Positions 10,246-18,994 of a stretch of 64,000 bases of DNA are shown piece by piece; positions within the stretch are counted from its first letter, which is position 1; each line of letters starts with the position of its first letter. The DNA comes from Selenomonadaceae bacterium (lineage in GTDB: Bacteria; Bacillota; Negativicutes; Selenomonadales; Selenomonadaceae): assembly GCA_017535925.1 (NCBI GenBank), contig JAFXTD010000020.1:1-64000 (forward strand), written 5' to 3'. The notes under the pieces were generated by a model. The model had not been told where the DNA came from, ran no database searches, and saw nothing but the letters and a program-made list of their open reading frames with translations. Position numbers and translations under genes: made by a program.

Positions 10246-11878
10246 TTTTTTTTGCCGCCAACTTTTCTTTGCGTTCTCTGCGAAGTTCGGCACGACGTTT
10301 TATATCCGACAAAATTTTATTCATCGGGTGATTCGTCCGCGTTTGACAATTTTCGTTGCCGCAATAAAACATGGGAGCACGCCCTCTGAATCTGTGCACA
10401 AACATTGTCGCGCCGCAAACTTTGCAAGTAGTCGCTTGCGGCTCGTCCCAAGTCATGAAGTCGCAAGAATCACAGCAATAAAAAATTCGTCCGCGATTGA
10501 GTGAACGCTTCGCCAAAAGCCCGCCGCATTTCGGACATTTTTTATCCGTCGGCTCAAGCAAGGGCTTTGTGTTTTTGCAATCGGGATAGCCCGAACACGC
10601 CAAAAAAAATCCGTAGCGACCGTGACGAATCAACATTTTGCGCCCGCATTTCTCACAAACTTCCTCCGATTCGACGACGGGTTCTTTTTGAGGTTGTGCA
10701 TCTTCGCCGAGTGAAGTCATTGCCTCTTCGAAAGCCGCGTTGAATTTTGAGCAATAATTTTCAATCACGTTGAGCTTTTGAACTTTGCCCGCCGCAATTT
10801 CTTTGACTTGCGAAGTAACCTCGTTGTAAGCCGGCGCGCCGAAAACCTCGTCGAAGAAACCCGCCAATGCCTCAAGGACACGTTGCCCCAATGCCGTGAC
10901 TTTGTAAGTCGAATTTTCCGCCGCGATGTATTTGCGTTTAATCAGGCTGGCAATACCGACCGAATAAAATTCCGCCCAAGCAACTCCGAGCGCGTCGAAA
11001 GCCGCCATCAAAGTCGCGTCGTTAATCGCGTCGTCGAATTCAAAAGTTTTTTCTTCGGCGCGGTGATTGTAAATCAAATTGTAAAGTTTGAATTGGTGTT
11101 CGGTCAAAAATTCTTTGACGGCTTCGGGTTCGCGGCGTTCGCTTGTCAAAAAAATTTCTCCGCCGTGAGGATACGTTATCAGACCCGCGCAGTCGCTGCC
11201 TTTGAAATTAATTCCCTCGTAAAGTTGTTCGGCGATAAATCTTGTTCGCGCTGCCGAAAAATTTAAGTCTCTCAACGCAAGCTCTTGAAGCGTCGCCGCC
11301 GTCAAATTTTTTTCGAGCTGCAAAATTATTGGGGCGGGCGGTGAGACGATTAATTTTAAAAGCATTGCGCGGAACCTGCCGACTTTCACGCCGCGCCAAA
11401 TTTTCCGCGAAAGATATTCTCCTACTTTGTGGCTGACGTATTTGTCAATCAACTGCTTTGCTTGGAACGAATCCGCCAAATTTTCTTCAATCGGTCTTGC
11501 CGCCTCGAACGCCGCCTTGAAATTTTTTTTGGTGAGTTCGTTCATTGAAATTCGGCAATGCGAATTGGGATTGATGCCGAAAATTTCACAACACTGCCTC
11601 GCCAAAAATTCTCCTTGCGCGTCGGGGTTGGTCGCGATAAAAATTCTGCGTGCGTTCAAAGTTTCGCGTTTGAGTTCGGCAAGCAAAGAGCCCTTGCCGC
11701 GAACCGTGATATAATCGGGTCGGTAATCGTCGCTGACACCGATTCGGCTCTTGGGCAAATCTTTCAAGAAACCCTCCGTCGTTTCAACAGAATAATTTCG
11801 CCCGACAAATTTTTTGAGTGTCCGAGCCTTAGCCGCGCTCTCGACAAGTATCACCGATTTTAAAATTTTTTCTGCCAA
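10232..11878 (-). CDS. Degenerate topoisomerase I (TopA-like) with altered catalytic residues
   Basis: 548 residues against about 690 or more for bacterial TopA. It sits exactly in the canonical topA position between dprA and trmFO. The Toprim start LVESAAKA keeps the conserved Glu (residue 13). The metal-binding motif DxDxE reads NPDAQ (84-88), so two of its three acids are lost. The active-site Tyr appears kept in GLITYPHGG (Tyr236), but the MRTDS that normally follows it is gone, including the conserved Arg. The HEAIRP segment is absent, and GIGRPSTYA has become GVAWAEFYS. About 100 residues of the toroid region after LIV178 are missing. Three C4 zinc ribbons remain (408-434, 448-472, 485-511). 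The likely start is TTG at 11878, 8 nt after GGAGG. The frame is intact and long, so it looks maintained rather than decaying: probably a non-cleaving DNA-binding paralog. A functional TopA should exist elsewhere. Confidence 0.85.
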   Translation of the reverse strand: MAEKILKSVILVESAAKARTLKKFVGRNYSVETTEGFLKDLPKSRIGVSDDYRPDYITVRGKGSLLAELKRETLNARRIFIATNPDAQGEFLARQCCEIFGINPNSHCRISMNELTKKNFKAAFEAARPIEENLADSFQAKQLIDKYVSHKVGEYLSRKIWRGVKVGRFRAMLLKLIVSPPAPIILQLEKNLTAATLQELALRDLNFSAARTRFIAEQLYEGINFKGSDCAGLITYPHGGEIFLTSERREPEAVKEFLTEHQFKLYNLIYNHRAEEKTFEFDDAINDATLMAAFDALGVAWAEFYSVGIASLIKRKYIAAENSTYKVTALGQRVLEALAGFFDEVFGAPAYNEVTSQVKEIAAGKVQKLNVIENYCSKFNAAFEEAMTSLGEDAQPQKEPVVESEEVCEKCGRKMLIRHGRYGFFLACSGYPDCKNTKPLLEPTDKKCPKCGGLLAKRSLNRGRIFYCCDSCDFMTWDEPQATTCKVCGATMFVHRFRGRAPMFYCGNENCQTRTNHPMNKILSDIKRRAELRRERKEKLAAKKNDKQ

Positions 11879-11895
11879 CAGTTCAACCTCCTTTT

Positions 11896-11951
11896 TAGCT
11901 GTTAGCTGTTAGTTGTTAGCTGTTAGAAAAAATTCTAATCGCTAACAGCTA
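11896..11951. repeat. Heptad array (CTGTTAG type) between dprA and the topA-like gene
   Basis: Tandem TAGCTGT/TAGTTGT heptads are followed by an inverted copy (CTAACAG type) and flank an AAAAAATT centre, so the array can fold into a hairpin. The dprA stop codon TAG (11951-11949) forms the first bases of the array on the minus strand. Confidence 0.75.
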
Positions 11952-13049
11952 TTTCCGTTTGTATCGTCCTGCATTTTCCTCTATGCAGTTTTTCAAGTCA
12001 AGCTTAAGCAAAATATCAACAAGGTCATCCAAATCCAAATCGTCGACCTGCATTAAAATTTCGTCTTCCGTAATGTAATTGTCAACGGGCACAGCCTCCA
12101 AAACTTTAGCCTCCATGTCGGTCAAATTAATCGGCACGGCAGAAATTTTTTCGGCGTCAATTTTTGCGGGCAAGTTGTCTTCTTTCAAAAGGTCGTATTC
12201 TTCAAGAACGTCCCGCGCATTTTTAATCAGCGTCGCGCCTTTGCGAATCAGCTCGTTACAACCGCGGCTCATGTTCGCATAAATTTGACCGGGTATCGCA
12301 AAAACGTCGCGGTCGTTGTCTACGGCATAATCGCTCGTGATTAATGCGCCGCTCTTTGTATCCGCCTCGACGACGATAACTCCTCGACTCAAGCCCGCGA
12401 TAATTCTGTTGCGTGCAGGGAAAGTATTTTTATTCGGAGGAAGTTGAGGAGGGAATTCACTTAGGACAACGCCGCTCTCTGCAATCTGCTCAAAAAGTTT
12501 TTTGTTTTCACGCGGGAAGATGACGTTTATCCCGCAACCCAAAACGGCAACGGTTCTGCCTTTCCTCAATGCGCCGATATGAGCGAAGGTGTCGATGCCG
12601 CGAGCCGCACCGCTTACGACCGTCAAGCCTGCCGCCGCAAGTTGTTCACCGAGTTCAACGGCAACGCTTTGACCGTAAGGAGTATTGCGCCGCGAACCGA
12701 CGATACCAATTCTCTGCGCGAGCGGTTGAAGTTTTCCGCGATAATAGAAAAACATCGGCGGAGAATGAATTTCTTTGAGAATCGGCGGATAATCCTCGTC
12801 GAAGATAGAGCACAAACTTATCTTTTGTCTTTCGCAGTAGCTAACAAGATTTTCGGGGGCGTCGGGATGTTTTATTCGAAATTCTATGAAAGCACCGAGT
12901 GCATTTTTGCGAACGCCCGCTTTGAAAAGGTCACCCGTCTCTGCGAACCAAGCCGCCTTTGCACTGCCGAAAAATTTTACAAGAAGTTCAATGCTCTTGT
13001 TGCCCAAACCTTCCGCGCCGCCCATCGCCGCCATAAAATATTTATCCAC
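11949..13049 (-). CDS. dprA: DprA (Smf) DNA-processing protein
   Basis: 366 residues. The Rossmann-like DprA core is clear: GSRRNTPYGQ, VSGAARGIDTFAH, LGCGINVIFPRENKKL and FPARNRIIAGLS. An N-terminal SAM-like helical region precedes it, and a C-terminal winged-helix-type region (last ~65 residues) follows. DprA loads RecA onto incoming single-stranded DNA during natural transformation. The start is GTG at 13049 with AAGAGG 8 nt upstream. It is the first gene of the dprA-topA-trmFO-hslV series, and its stop codon merges into a heptad repeat. Confidence 0.95.
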   Translation of the reverse strand: MDKYFMAAMGGAEGLGNKSIELLVKFFGSAKAAWFAETGDLFKAGVRKNALGAFIEFRIKHPDAPENLVSYCERQKISLCSIFDEDYPPILKEIHSPPMFFYYRGKLQPLAQRIGIVGSRRNTPYGQSVAVELGEQLAAAGLTVVSGAARGIDTFAHIGALRKGRTVAVLGCGINVIFPRENKKLFEQIAESGVVLSEFPPQLPPNKNTFPARNRIIAGLSRGVIVVEADTKSGALITSDYAVDNDRDVFAIPGQIYANMSRGCNELIRKGATLIKNARDVLEEYDLLKEDNLPAKIDAEKISAVPINLTDMEAKVLEAVPVDNYITEDEILMQVDDLDLDDLVDILLKLDLKNCIEENAGRYKRK

Positions 13050-13084
13050 GACACTTGCCTCTTCGATAATCGGGAAAGAATTTT

Positions 13085-13132
13085 TCTAACCACTAACAGC
13101 TAACAGCTAACCACTAACAGCTAACAGCTAAT
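13085..13132. repeat. Heptad array (CTAACAG/CTAACCA type)
   Basis: About six tandem copies of CTAACAG and CTAACCA in the gap between divergent dprA and the FliB-like gene (13050-13230). The rest of that gap shows only AT-rich sequence in which I identified no convincing promoter. Confidence 0.8.
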
Positions 13133-13230
13133 CCCCGCGCCGTATAATATCCTGCAAAATTTTCGCCGTCAAGTGACAAAAAATTTTCCGCATGATATAC
13201 TTCCCTCCGAAAAAATTTTCGAGGGGCATT

Positions 13231-14382
13231 ATGGAGAAAAAATATTTTTACTTTCAACCGCAATACGTGAACAAATTCAAATGCGACGGCTCAAAATGCA
13301 ACGCGCAATGTTGCCGAACGAGCTGGGATATTTTTATCGACAAGGAAACTTACAAACTTTATTCGCAGGACATAACTTCGCACATGAAATTTAATTCCGA
13401 CAAGGGCGAATATCAAATCCTCTTCGGCGAAAAAAATTGTTGCCCGTTCCTCACCGAAAATAAATTGTGTCGATTGCAACTTGAACACGGCGAAAAATTT
13501 TTGTCGTTGACATGCGCAACCTATCCGCGAATCACGAGCAACTTCGGATATTTTTTTGAGCGGTCATTAAATTTAAGTTGCCCGCTTGCGGCGGAAATGA
13601 TTTTGTTTGAACGCGAGCCTATGCAATTTGAATTCGTCGAAGTGCCGGAGAAAATTCATTCACACGGCGGAAAAATCCTCTGCCAACAAATCGAATCGAC
13701 GGAAGAACTTCGGGCGCACATGATAGAAATTCAAGTCGCGATGATTTCAATCTTGCAGGAGCGCACGCTGACGCTTGACCAAAGATTAATCGTGTTGGGA
13801 TTTTTCGTCGACAGGCTTGAAGAAATTCTTTCCGACTTCGACGAAGACGCGCTGATAAAATTAATCGCGGCTTACGAGTCAAAAAAATTTTTGGCGGAGC
13901 AAGTGCCGCTCATGCTTCAAAGCGTTTCCTTCGACGCGGAAAAATTTGTCCGCTTGATGCGCGAACTCTTTGAAAAAACTTTCGACGAAAAAACTTCGCC
14001 GCAAGAAAAAAAAGTTTTGGACAATGTCGCCGCGAATTACCGATTGACGACCGAAAAGAAAAATTTTTTCGAGGAATATTCGCCGCTCTTGGAAAATTAT
14101 CTCGTCAACGAATGGTTTCAAAATATTTATCCGTGGCGATTCGCGGGGAGCTTCGCGCAAAATTTCGCGGAATTCATTGCGGAGTACAAGCTTTTCGAAT
14201 CGATAATTTTTTTTGCGACGCTCAAAGTTTCTTCCGACAAAAAATATTTGCTCGGATTAATCGGCTTGTTTATGATACGGTTCGAACACAGCAAAGAACA
14301 TCGGCGGAGAATTTTTGACCGGTTCAAAGATTTGAATGAGCCGTTCACGATTATGGAAAGTCTGCTTGAAGGGAGACAATGA
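13231..14382 (+). CDS. FliB-like Cys-cluster protein (putative flagellin lysine N-methylase family)
   Basis: 383 residues. The N terminus has the family pattern PQYVNKFKCDGSKC followed by NAQCC, then a second cluster with CPF, CRL and a CATYPR motif, and later CPLAAE. The conserved cysteines are typical of the YkgJ/FliB group, thought to bind a metal or Fe-S cluster. Salmonella FliB methylates flagellin lysines. No flagellar genes are in the window, so the substrate is unknown. The ATG at 13231 has GAGGGG 6 nt upstream; an in-frame ATG at 13192 lacks one. It is coupled to the next gene by an ATGA overlap. Confidence 0.75.
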   Translation: MEKKYFYFQPQYVNKFKCDGSKCNAQCCRTSWDIFIDKETYKLYSQDITSHMKFNSDKGEYQILFGEKNCCPFLTENKLCRLQLEHGEKFLSLTCATYPRITSNFGYFFERSLNLSCPLAAEMILFEREPMQFEFVEVPEKIHSHGGKILCQQIESTEELRAHMIEIQVAMISILQERTLTLDQRLIVLGFFVDRLEEILSDFDEDALIKLIAAYESKKFLAEQVPLMLQSVSFDAEKFVRLMRELFEKTFDEKTSPQEKKVLDNVAANYRLTTEKKNFFEEYSPLLENYLVNEWFQNIYPWRFAGSFAQNFAEFIAEYKLFESIIFFATLKVSSDKKYLLGLIGLFMIRFEHSKEHRRRIFDRFKDLNEPFTIMESLLEGRQ

Positions 14383-14567
14383 AAATGATAACGCCCGAAC
14401 TTTTGGCGAGGATAAATGAATTGGCGCGCAAGAAACGCACAATCGGCTTGACGGAAGAAGAACTTGCCGAGCAAAAGGAGCTGTACAAAATTTATTTGGC
14501 GGCGATACGCGGGCAAGTGACGAGCTTACTTGACAGCATAGAATTTGTTGATGCGGAGGCTGATTAG
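14379..14567 (+). CDS. DUF896 family small protein (YnzC-like)
   Basis: 62 residues. The sequence ITPELLARINELARKK followed by GLTEEELAEQ is characteristic of the DUF896/YnzC family, small helical Firmicutes cytosolic proteins of unknown role. It starts at an ATGA overlap with the FliB-like gene, with GGGAG just upstream. Its TAG stop codon is the start of a heptad repeat (TTAGCTG). Confidence 0.9.
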   Translation: MKMITPELLARINELARKKRTIGLTEEELAEQKELYKIYLAAIRGQVTSLLDSIEFVDAEAD

Positions 14568-14625
14568 CTGTTAGCTGTTAGCTAGGGGCTGTTGATAAAT
14601 TCAAAAGCAGCAGTTGGCGAGTGCC

Positions 14626-14649
14626 CGGCCGCACATGGACGTGCGGCCG
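14626..14649. other. GC-rich perfect inverted repeat
   Basis: CGGCCGCAC (14626-14634) and GTGCGGCCG (14641-14649) form a 9-bp stem with a 6-nt loop, in the 266-bp gap between the DUF896 gene and the lptG-like gene. No T run follows, so it is not a standard terminator. It may be part of the dispersed element that follows. Confidence 0.6.
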
Positions 14650-14702
14650 CCGCGACTTAAAACCTGGAAGGTTTTATAGCGGACAAACGCCCTTTTCTTT
14701 TG

Positions 14703-14737
14703 CTACTTTTCTTTTGGGCGTGGCAAAAGAAAAGTAG
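14703..14737. other. Perfect 14-bp hairpin (T/A-rich)
   Basis: CTACTTTTCTTTTG and CAAAAGAAAAGTAG pair perfectly around a 7-nt loop. Its right arm is the left edge of the dispersed repeat at 14722-14796. It could act as a transcription terminator or mRNA stabiliser for the FliB/DUF896 transcript. Confidence 0.65.
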
Positions 14738-14796
14738 ATTTAAAAATAAAATTCATTGAAACGTTTAATTGAAGCCGCCGATTTATTTTACCAACA
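14722..14796 (+). repeat. Dispersed 75-bp noncoding repeat, copy A
   Basis: The stretch from the GGCAAAAGAAAAGTAG edge through ATTCATTGAAACG to TTACCAACA recurs in diverged form at 43674-43755. Both copies are intergenic, plus-oriented and next to a heptad array. Confidence 0.7.
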
Positions 14797-14833
14797 CGCT
14801 CTAATTCCAAATTATTTTTACGGAGGTTTTTGA

Positions 14834-15928
14834 ATGCGCCTTAGAATACTTGACAGATATATTTTTCAAGAAGTCGTCTTTGCGTTCATGTTCGCGATAT
14901 GCGCGTTCACGGCGGTGTTTATCGGTTCGGGGACGCTTTTCAGAATCGCGAGGTACATAACCGATTACGGCGCGAGCCTTTCCTCCGTAGTGAAAATTTT
15001 CGTCTACGGCTTGCCGAATATAATCATGTGGACTTTCCCTATGTCAATGCTCTTGGCGACGCTTTTGACTTTCGGGCGGCTTTCGAGTTCGAGCGAGATA
15101 ACTGCCATGAAGTCTTGCGGGATAAGTTTCGGAAGAATTGCCGCGCCCGCGATTTTTTTGGGCGTTATCGTTTCAATCTGCGCGATTCTCTTCAACGAAC
15201 ACGTCGTGCCTTGGGCGAACACCGCTTACAACAACGTCGTTTACTACGAGATTCAAGGCAACACCGAGCTCAAAAGCCAAGACCACATTATCGTTAAAGA
15301 GTTGACGGGCGAACGCATGGAGCGGCTGATTTACGCCCGCGAATACAATGCAAAGAACGAAATTTTGGAAGGCGTGACGATGCAGGTTTTCAGCGAGGAC
15401 GGAAAAGTTACGCACGTCGAAAATGCGACCTTCGCCGAGTGGAAGAACGAGGAATGGGTTATGCATGACGGCATGATTTATGATTTATCCGACGAGCAAA
15501 GAACTCATACGATGAAATTCGACAGGCAAATTCTTCCGGTCAAGGCAAGCCCTCGCCAAATCGTCCGCGAACAGAAAAAGCCCGAAGAACTCACAATGAG
15601 CGAACTCAAAGCGCAAATCGCAATCATGAAATCGCAATACGCAAACACCGGCAAACTTGAAACGGAACTTTATCAGCGGGTCACGGTGCCTATGGCAAGT
15701 TTAATCTTCGCGCTTGTCGGAGTGCCGCTCGGGCTTCAACCGACAAGAACGCCTTCTTCAATGGGCTTCGCGTTGAGCGTCATTATAATTTTCCTGTACT
15801 ATGCGATAATGACTTTGGCAAATGCAATCGCCCGCAGCGGAGCAATCCCGCCGATTTATGCCGTGTGGATTCCGAACGTCATAGGATTAATCGCGGGCTT
15901 CATTTTAATTCACAGGGCGTCCAAGTGA
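14834..15928 (+). CDS. lptG: LptF/LptG family LPS export permease
   Basis: 364 residues. Two or three membrane segments at the N terminus (about 12-110) and three at the C terminus (about 285-360) flank a soluble periplasmic domain, the LptF/LptG architecture. The motif pattern ILDRYIFQEV, FRIARYITDYG and PMSMLLATLLTFGRLSSSSE is typical. LptFG with LptB2 extracts lipopolysaccharide from the inner membrane, so the gene indicates an outer membrane. F versus G cannot be decided from one copy. GGAGG lies 7 nt before the ATG. The next gene starts 10 bp downstream. Confidence 0.88.
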   Translation: MRLRILDRYIFQEVVFAFMFAICAFTAVFIGSGTLFRIARYITDYGASLSSVVKIFVYGLPNIIMWTFPMSMLLATLLTFGRLSSSSEITAMKSCGISFGRIAAPAIFLGVIVSICAILFNEHVVPWANTAYNNVVYYEIQGNTELKSQDHIIVKELTGERMERLIYAREYNAKNEILEGVTMQVFSEDGKVTHVENATFAEWKNEEWVMHDGMIYDLSDEQRTHTMKFDRQILPVKASPRQIVREQKKPEELTMSELKAQIAIMKSQYANTGKLETELYQRVTVPMASLIFALVGVPLGLQPTRTPSSMGFALSVIIIFLYYAIMTLANAIARSGAIPPIYAVWIPNVIGLIAGFILIHRASK

Positions 15929-15938
15929 GGTTTTATCT

Positions 15939-16580
15939 TTGAAAAAATTTTCTGTTTCGGCTGACATTGAGCGCGTTCAAAAACTTTACAAATTCGAGGA
16001 CGCGGCTCGCGCCAAAGGTTTTGATTTAATCGCCGGCGTGGACGAGGCGGGTCGCGGTTCTTTAATCGGTTCGGTCGTCGTGGCTGCAGTGATTCTTCCC
16101 GAAAATTTATATCTTGAGCGACTTGACGATTCAAAAAAAATTTCCGCCAAAGTCCGCGAAATTCTCTACGACAAAATTATTTCGGAGGCGATAAGTTGGA
16201 ATGTTGTTGCCGTTGAGCCGCAAGAGATTGATTCGCTGAATATTTATCAAGCAACGCTGGAAGGCATGAAACGCGCAGTCGAAGGTTTGAAAATTCAGCC
16301 GGAAATTGTTTTGACGGACGCCATGAAAGTTGACTTCGGAGAAAAAATTTTTTCGCGCTCGATTGTTCACGGAGACAGACTTTCCGCCTCGATTGCCGCC
16401 GCCTCGATTATCGCCAAAGTCACACGCGACCGCCTCGCCGACAAATGGGCTGCGGATTATCCTGGCTACGGCTTTGAACACAATCGCGGCTACGGCACGA
16501 AGGAACACCTCGACGCGATAAAAAAAATCGGTGCTTGTCCGATTCACCGCCGCTCGTTTAATCCCGTCAAAAGTCTTTAA
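15939..16580 (+). CDS. rnhB: Ribonuclease HII
   Basis: 213 residues. The catalytic Asp-Glu pair lies in AGVDEAGRGSLIG (normally AGRGPLAG), followed by DDSKKIS, LTDAM and the acidic site in KVTRDRL. RNase HII cuts the RNA strand of RNA-DNA hybrids and single ribonucleotides in DNA. The start is TTG at 15939, 8 nt after GAGG; no nearer ATG fits. It is probably cotranscribed with the LptG-like gene and ends just before a terminator shared with the convergent glycosyltransferase. Confidence 0.95.
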   Translation: MKKFSVSADIERVQKLYKFEDAARAKGFDLIAGVDEAGRGSLIGSVVVAAVILPENLYLERLDDSKKISAKVREILYDKIISEAISWNVVAVEPQEIDSLNIYQATLEGMKRAVEGLKIQPEIVLTDAMKVDFGEKIFSRSIVHGDRLSASIAAASIIAKVTRDRLADKWAADYPGYGFEHNRGYGTKEHLDAIKKIGACPIHRRSFNPVKSL

Positions 16581-16587
16581 AAAAAAA

Positions 16588-16614
16588 TCCCGCCTTATCG
16601 ACGGGAATTTTTTT
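16588..16614. terminator. Bidirectional terminator between rnhB and the GT2 gene
   Basis: TCCCG (16588-16592) and CGGGA (16602-16606) form a hairpin flanked by a run of A on the left and T8 on the right, so it can stop transcription from both sides. Confidence 0.65.
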
Positions 16615-17750
16615 TAGCCTTTAATGTTTTTGATTTCATTTTCAAGTTGAGCGATACGCTGTTGAGCCTGCGCGGCAAACTGATTAAACTTTGCAAACTG
16701 TCTTTGCGCTTGAATCAACTGCAAACGAAAGATACTCATCGTACTGAAAATAACCGGCGTGAAAGCCGTATCATCGTCGAGTTCCTTTCTCAACAATTCG
16801 TCAAGGGCGTGCGCGGGAATTTGTGCATAAACGCCGTCAAGATGTGACAGCATTTCTTGAGTAAAAAAATTGAACAACATATATTTCAAATCGGGGCGGC
16901 GCGAGAAAAATTCAATGTCATTTAAAAATTTGTCGAGATAACGGATACCGTCTTTTAACATGGTTATCCAAGAATTTAAATGCTTTGGAACATCAAAAGT
17001 TTTGTGAATGAGAGAATCTTTTCTTTCCCGATAAAAGTAAACGGTATTTGGAATTATGACATATTTCTTGGCACAACAAAGCTCGCAAATTGTAAAAAAC
17101 ATATCATCAGCCATAATGCCGACCGGCTTTATTAAATTTTTAATAAGAAAATCGCGACGGATAAGCTGAATCCAATAATTCCAAAAAAGTTTTCCTTGAG
17201 TAAAAAAAATAACTCGTTCCTCAAAATTATTTTCCCAAATTAAAGGCTCTTTCGAGGTAAATTTTCGAACGATTGAATACTTTGTCGGTCGAAGATTTTC
17301 TTTGAGCTCGGCATCGTTTATAAATTTTTCCGGAATCATATAAAAACTTGCACAGTGAGTAACATCTGCGTCGAATTTTTTTGCATTGAAATAAAGTTCT
17401 TCCAGAGCCGTCGGCGTGACAACATCATCATTATCCATGAAATACATATATTCGCCGTGAGAATAGAAAAGTCCCAAATTTCTTGGAAGAGTACCGCTGC
17501 CCGAATTTTTTTTAGTCTGATTTATTTTCAGCCGTCCGCTAAATTTTTCGGCATAACTTTCGACAATCGCGCAGCTTGAATCGGTCGAGCAGTCGTCCAC
17601 AACTATAACTTCAAAATTTTTGAAGGTTTGCGCGAGGAGACTGTCCAAACATTCGCCGATATATTTTTCTGCATTGTACATCGGAATGACGACCGAAATT
17701 GCCGGGCAGGTGAACGGGGGGGGGGTTATCTTTTGCTTACGTTCTGACAT
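16614..17750 (-). CDS. Family 2 glycosyltransferase with start-proximal C10 tract
   Basis: 378 residues. The GT2 (GT-A fold) core begins at ISVVIPMYNAEKYIGECLDSL, with VVDDCSTDSS and a DxD-type MDNDD motif. The C-terminal ~40 residues are predicted coiled coil (RQFAKFNQFAAQAQQRIAQL). It likely transfers a sugar onto a surface glycan. Codons 9-12 are encoded by ten consecutive C (minus strand), giving Thr-Pro-Pro-Pro before the catalytic domain. A gain or loss of one base would frameshift the protein at residue ~12, so expression could switch by slipped-strand mispairing. The present length is in frame (ON). GGAG lies 7 nt before the ATG. Confidence 0.88.
   Translation of the reverse strand: MSERKQKITPPPFTCPAISVVIPMYNAEKYIGECLDSLLAQTFKNFEVIVVDDCSTDSSCAIVESYAEKFSGRLKINQTKKNSGSGTLPRNLGLFYSHGEYMYFMDNDDVVTPTALEELYFNAKKFDADVTHCASFYMIPEKFINDAELKENLRPTKYSIVRKFTSKEPLIWENNFEERVIFFTQGKLFWNYWIQLIRRDFLIKNLIKPVGIMADDMFFTICELCCAKKYVIIPNTVYFYRERKDSLIHKTFDVPKHLNSWITMLKDGIRYLDKFLNDIEFFSRRPDLKYMLFNFFTQEMLSHLDGVYAQIPAHALDELLRKELDDDTAFTPVIFSTMSIFRLQLIQAQRQFAKFNQFAAQAQQRIAQLENEIKNIKG
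17716..17725 (-). repeat. C10 homopolymer within the GT2 gene (contingency-type tract)
   Basis: Ten G on the plus strand, ten C in the coding strand, at codons 9-12 of the glycosyltransferase. Confidence 0.85.
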
Positions 17751-17790
17751 AAAATTTCTCCTTTGCCAAAATTTTGTTGACGTATTCGCC

Positions 17791-17819
17791 TTGACAAAAA
17801 ATTTTTCCTGCCTTAGACT
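17791..17819 (+). promoter_or_regulatory. Sigma-A-type promoter of ychF
   Basis: TTGACA (17791-17796), 17-bp spacer, TAGACT (17814-17819). The ychF start codon lies 27 bp downstream of the -10. Confidence 0.7.
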
Positions 17820-17845
17820 GCAGAAAAAATTTCGGAGGAAAATTC

Positions 17846-18943
17846 ATGAGTAATTTGGAAGTCGGTATCGTCGGTCTGCCCAACGTGGGCAAGTCGACGC
17901 TGTTCAATGCGATAACTAAGGCGGGAGCTGAAGCGGCAAATTATCCTTTCTGCACGATTGAGCCGAATGTCGGAGTTGTTGCCGTTCCCGATTCGCGCCT
18001 CGAAGTCTTGACGAAACTTTACAACTCAAAGAAGACGACGCCTGCAAGTGTTCGCTTTGTCGACATTGCCGGTCTTGTCAAGGGCGCGTCGAAGGGCGAA
18101 GGGCTCGGCAACAAATTTTTGGAACACATTCGGCAGGTCGACGCAATCGCTCACGTCGTGCGCTGTTTCGAGGACGAAAACATAACTCACGTCGCCGATA
18201 CGATTGACCCCTTGCGCGATATTGATACGATTCAAACGGAACTTTGCCTCGCGGATTTGGATGTTGTCGAAAAACGCCTCGCCAAAGTCGCCAAGCTTTT
18301 AAAATCGGGCAGCAAAGATGCAAAACTTGAAACGGAAATTTTAGAACGCGTAAAAAATTCTCTCGACAATGCAAAACCTGCACGAAGGCTCAACTTGACC
18401 GGCGAAGAACTTTTCATGATTCGCGATGCCAATCTTTTGACGCTCAAGCCGACGCTTTACATTGCAAACGTTGCCGAAGAAGATTTGTCCGAAGAAAATT
18501 CTCACGTTGCGAAAGTTCGGGAGCTTGCCGAAGCGGAAGGTGCTCAAGTCGTCGTCATTTGTGCGAAGGTCGAATCCGAAATTGCGGAACTCGACGCTGA
18601 CGAGGCTCAAGAATTTTTGACTGACTTGGGGCTTGAAAGTTCAGGGCTTGACAGATTGATTCATGCGGCGTTCGATTTGCTCGGCTTGATGACTTTCTTG
18701 ACGGCAGGTCCCGATGAATGCCGCGCTTGGACAATCACCAAAGGAACGCCTGCGGTCAAAGCGGCGGGCAAAATTCACAGCGACATTGAACGCGGATTTA
18801 TTCGGGCGGAGATTGTCAACTACGACGACTTGATTAAGCTCGGCTCAATCACTGCCGCCCGCGACAAAGGACTTGTTCGCCTCGAAGGCAAAGATTACAT
18901 CATGCAGGACGGCGACGTGACTTACTTCCGCTTCAACGTCTGA
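17846..18943 (+). CDS. ychF: YchF/OLA1-type redox-regulated ATPase
   Basis: 365 residues, the usual length. The P-loop GLPNVGKSTLFNAIT, the switch segment VDIAGLVKGASKGEGLGNKFL and the C-terminal TGS-like domain ending in DGDVTYFRFNV identify the Obg-related YchF family. YchF prefers ATP and associates with ribosomes, with a role in oxidative stress. GGAGG stands 7 nt before the ATG. Its own promoter and terminator make it monocistronic. Confidence 0.96.
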   Translation: MSNLEVGIVGLPNVGKSTLFNAITKAGAEAANYPFCTIEPNVGVVAVPDSRLEVLTKLYNSKKTTPASVRFVDIAGLVKGASKGEGLGNKFLEHIRQVDAIAHVVRCFEDENITHVADTIDPLRDIDTIQTELCLADLDVVEKRLAKVAKLLKSGSKDAKLETEILERVKNSLDNAKPARRLNLTGEELFMIRDANLLTLKPTLYIANVAEEDLSEENSHVAKVRELAEAEGAQVVVICAKVESEIAELDADEAQEFLTDLGLESSGLDRLIHAAFDLLGLMTFLTAGPDECRAWTITKGTPAVKAAGKIHSDIERGFIRAEIVNYDDLIKLGSITAARDKGLVRLEGKDYIMQDGDVTYFRFNV

Positions 18944-18963
18944 AAACTTTTCAAAATCAAAAA

Positions 18964-18991
18964 CGGTCTCGAAGTTGAGACCGCTTTTTTT
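18964..18991. terminator. Bidirectional terminator after ychF
   Basis: CGGTCTC (18964-18970) and GAGACCG (18977-18983) form a 7-bp stem with loop GAAGTT, followed by a T run on the plus strand and an AT-rich tract on the other side. It also ends the convergent small gene. Confidence 0.8.
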
Positions 18992-18994
18992 GTT

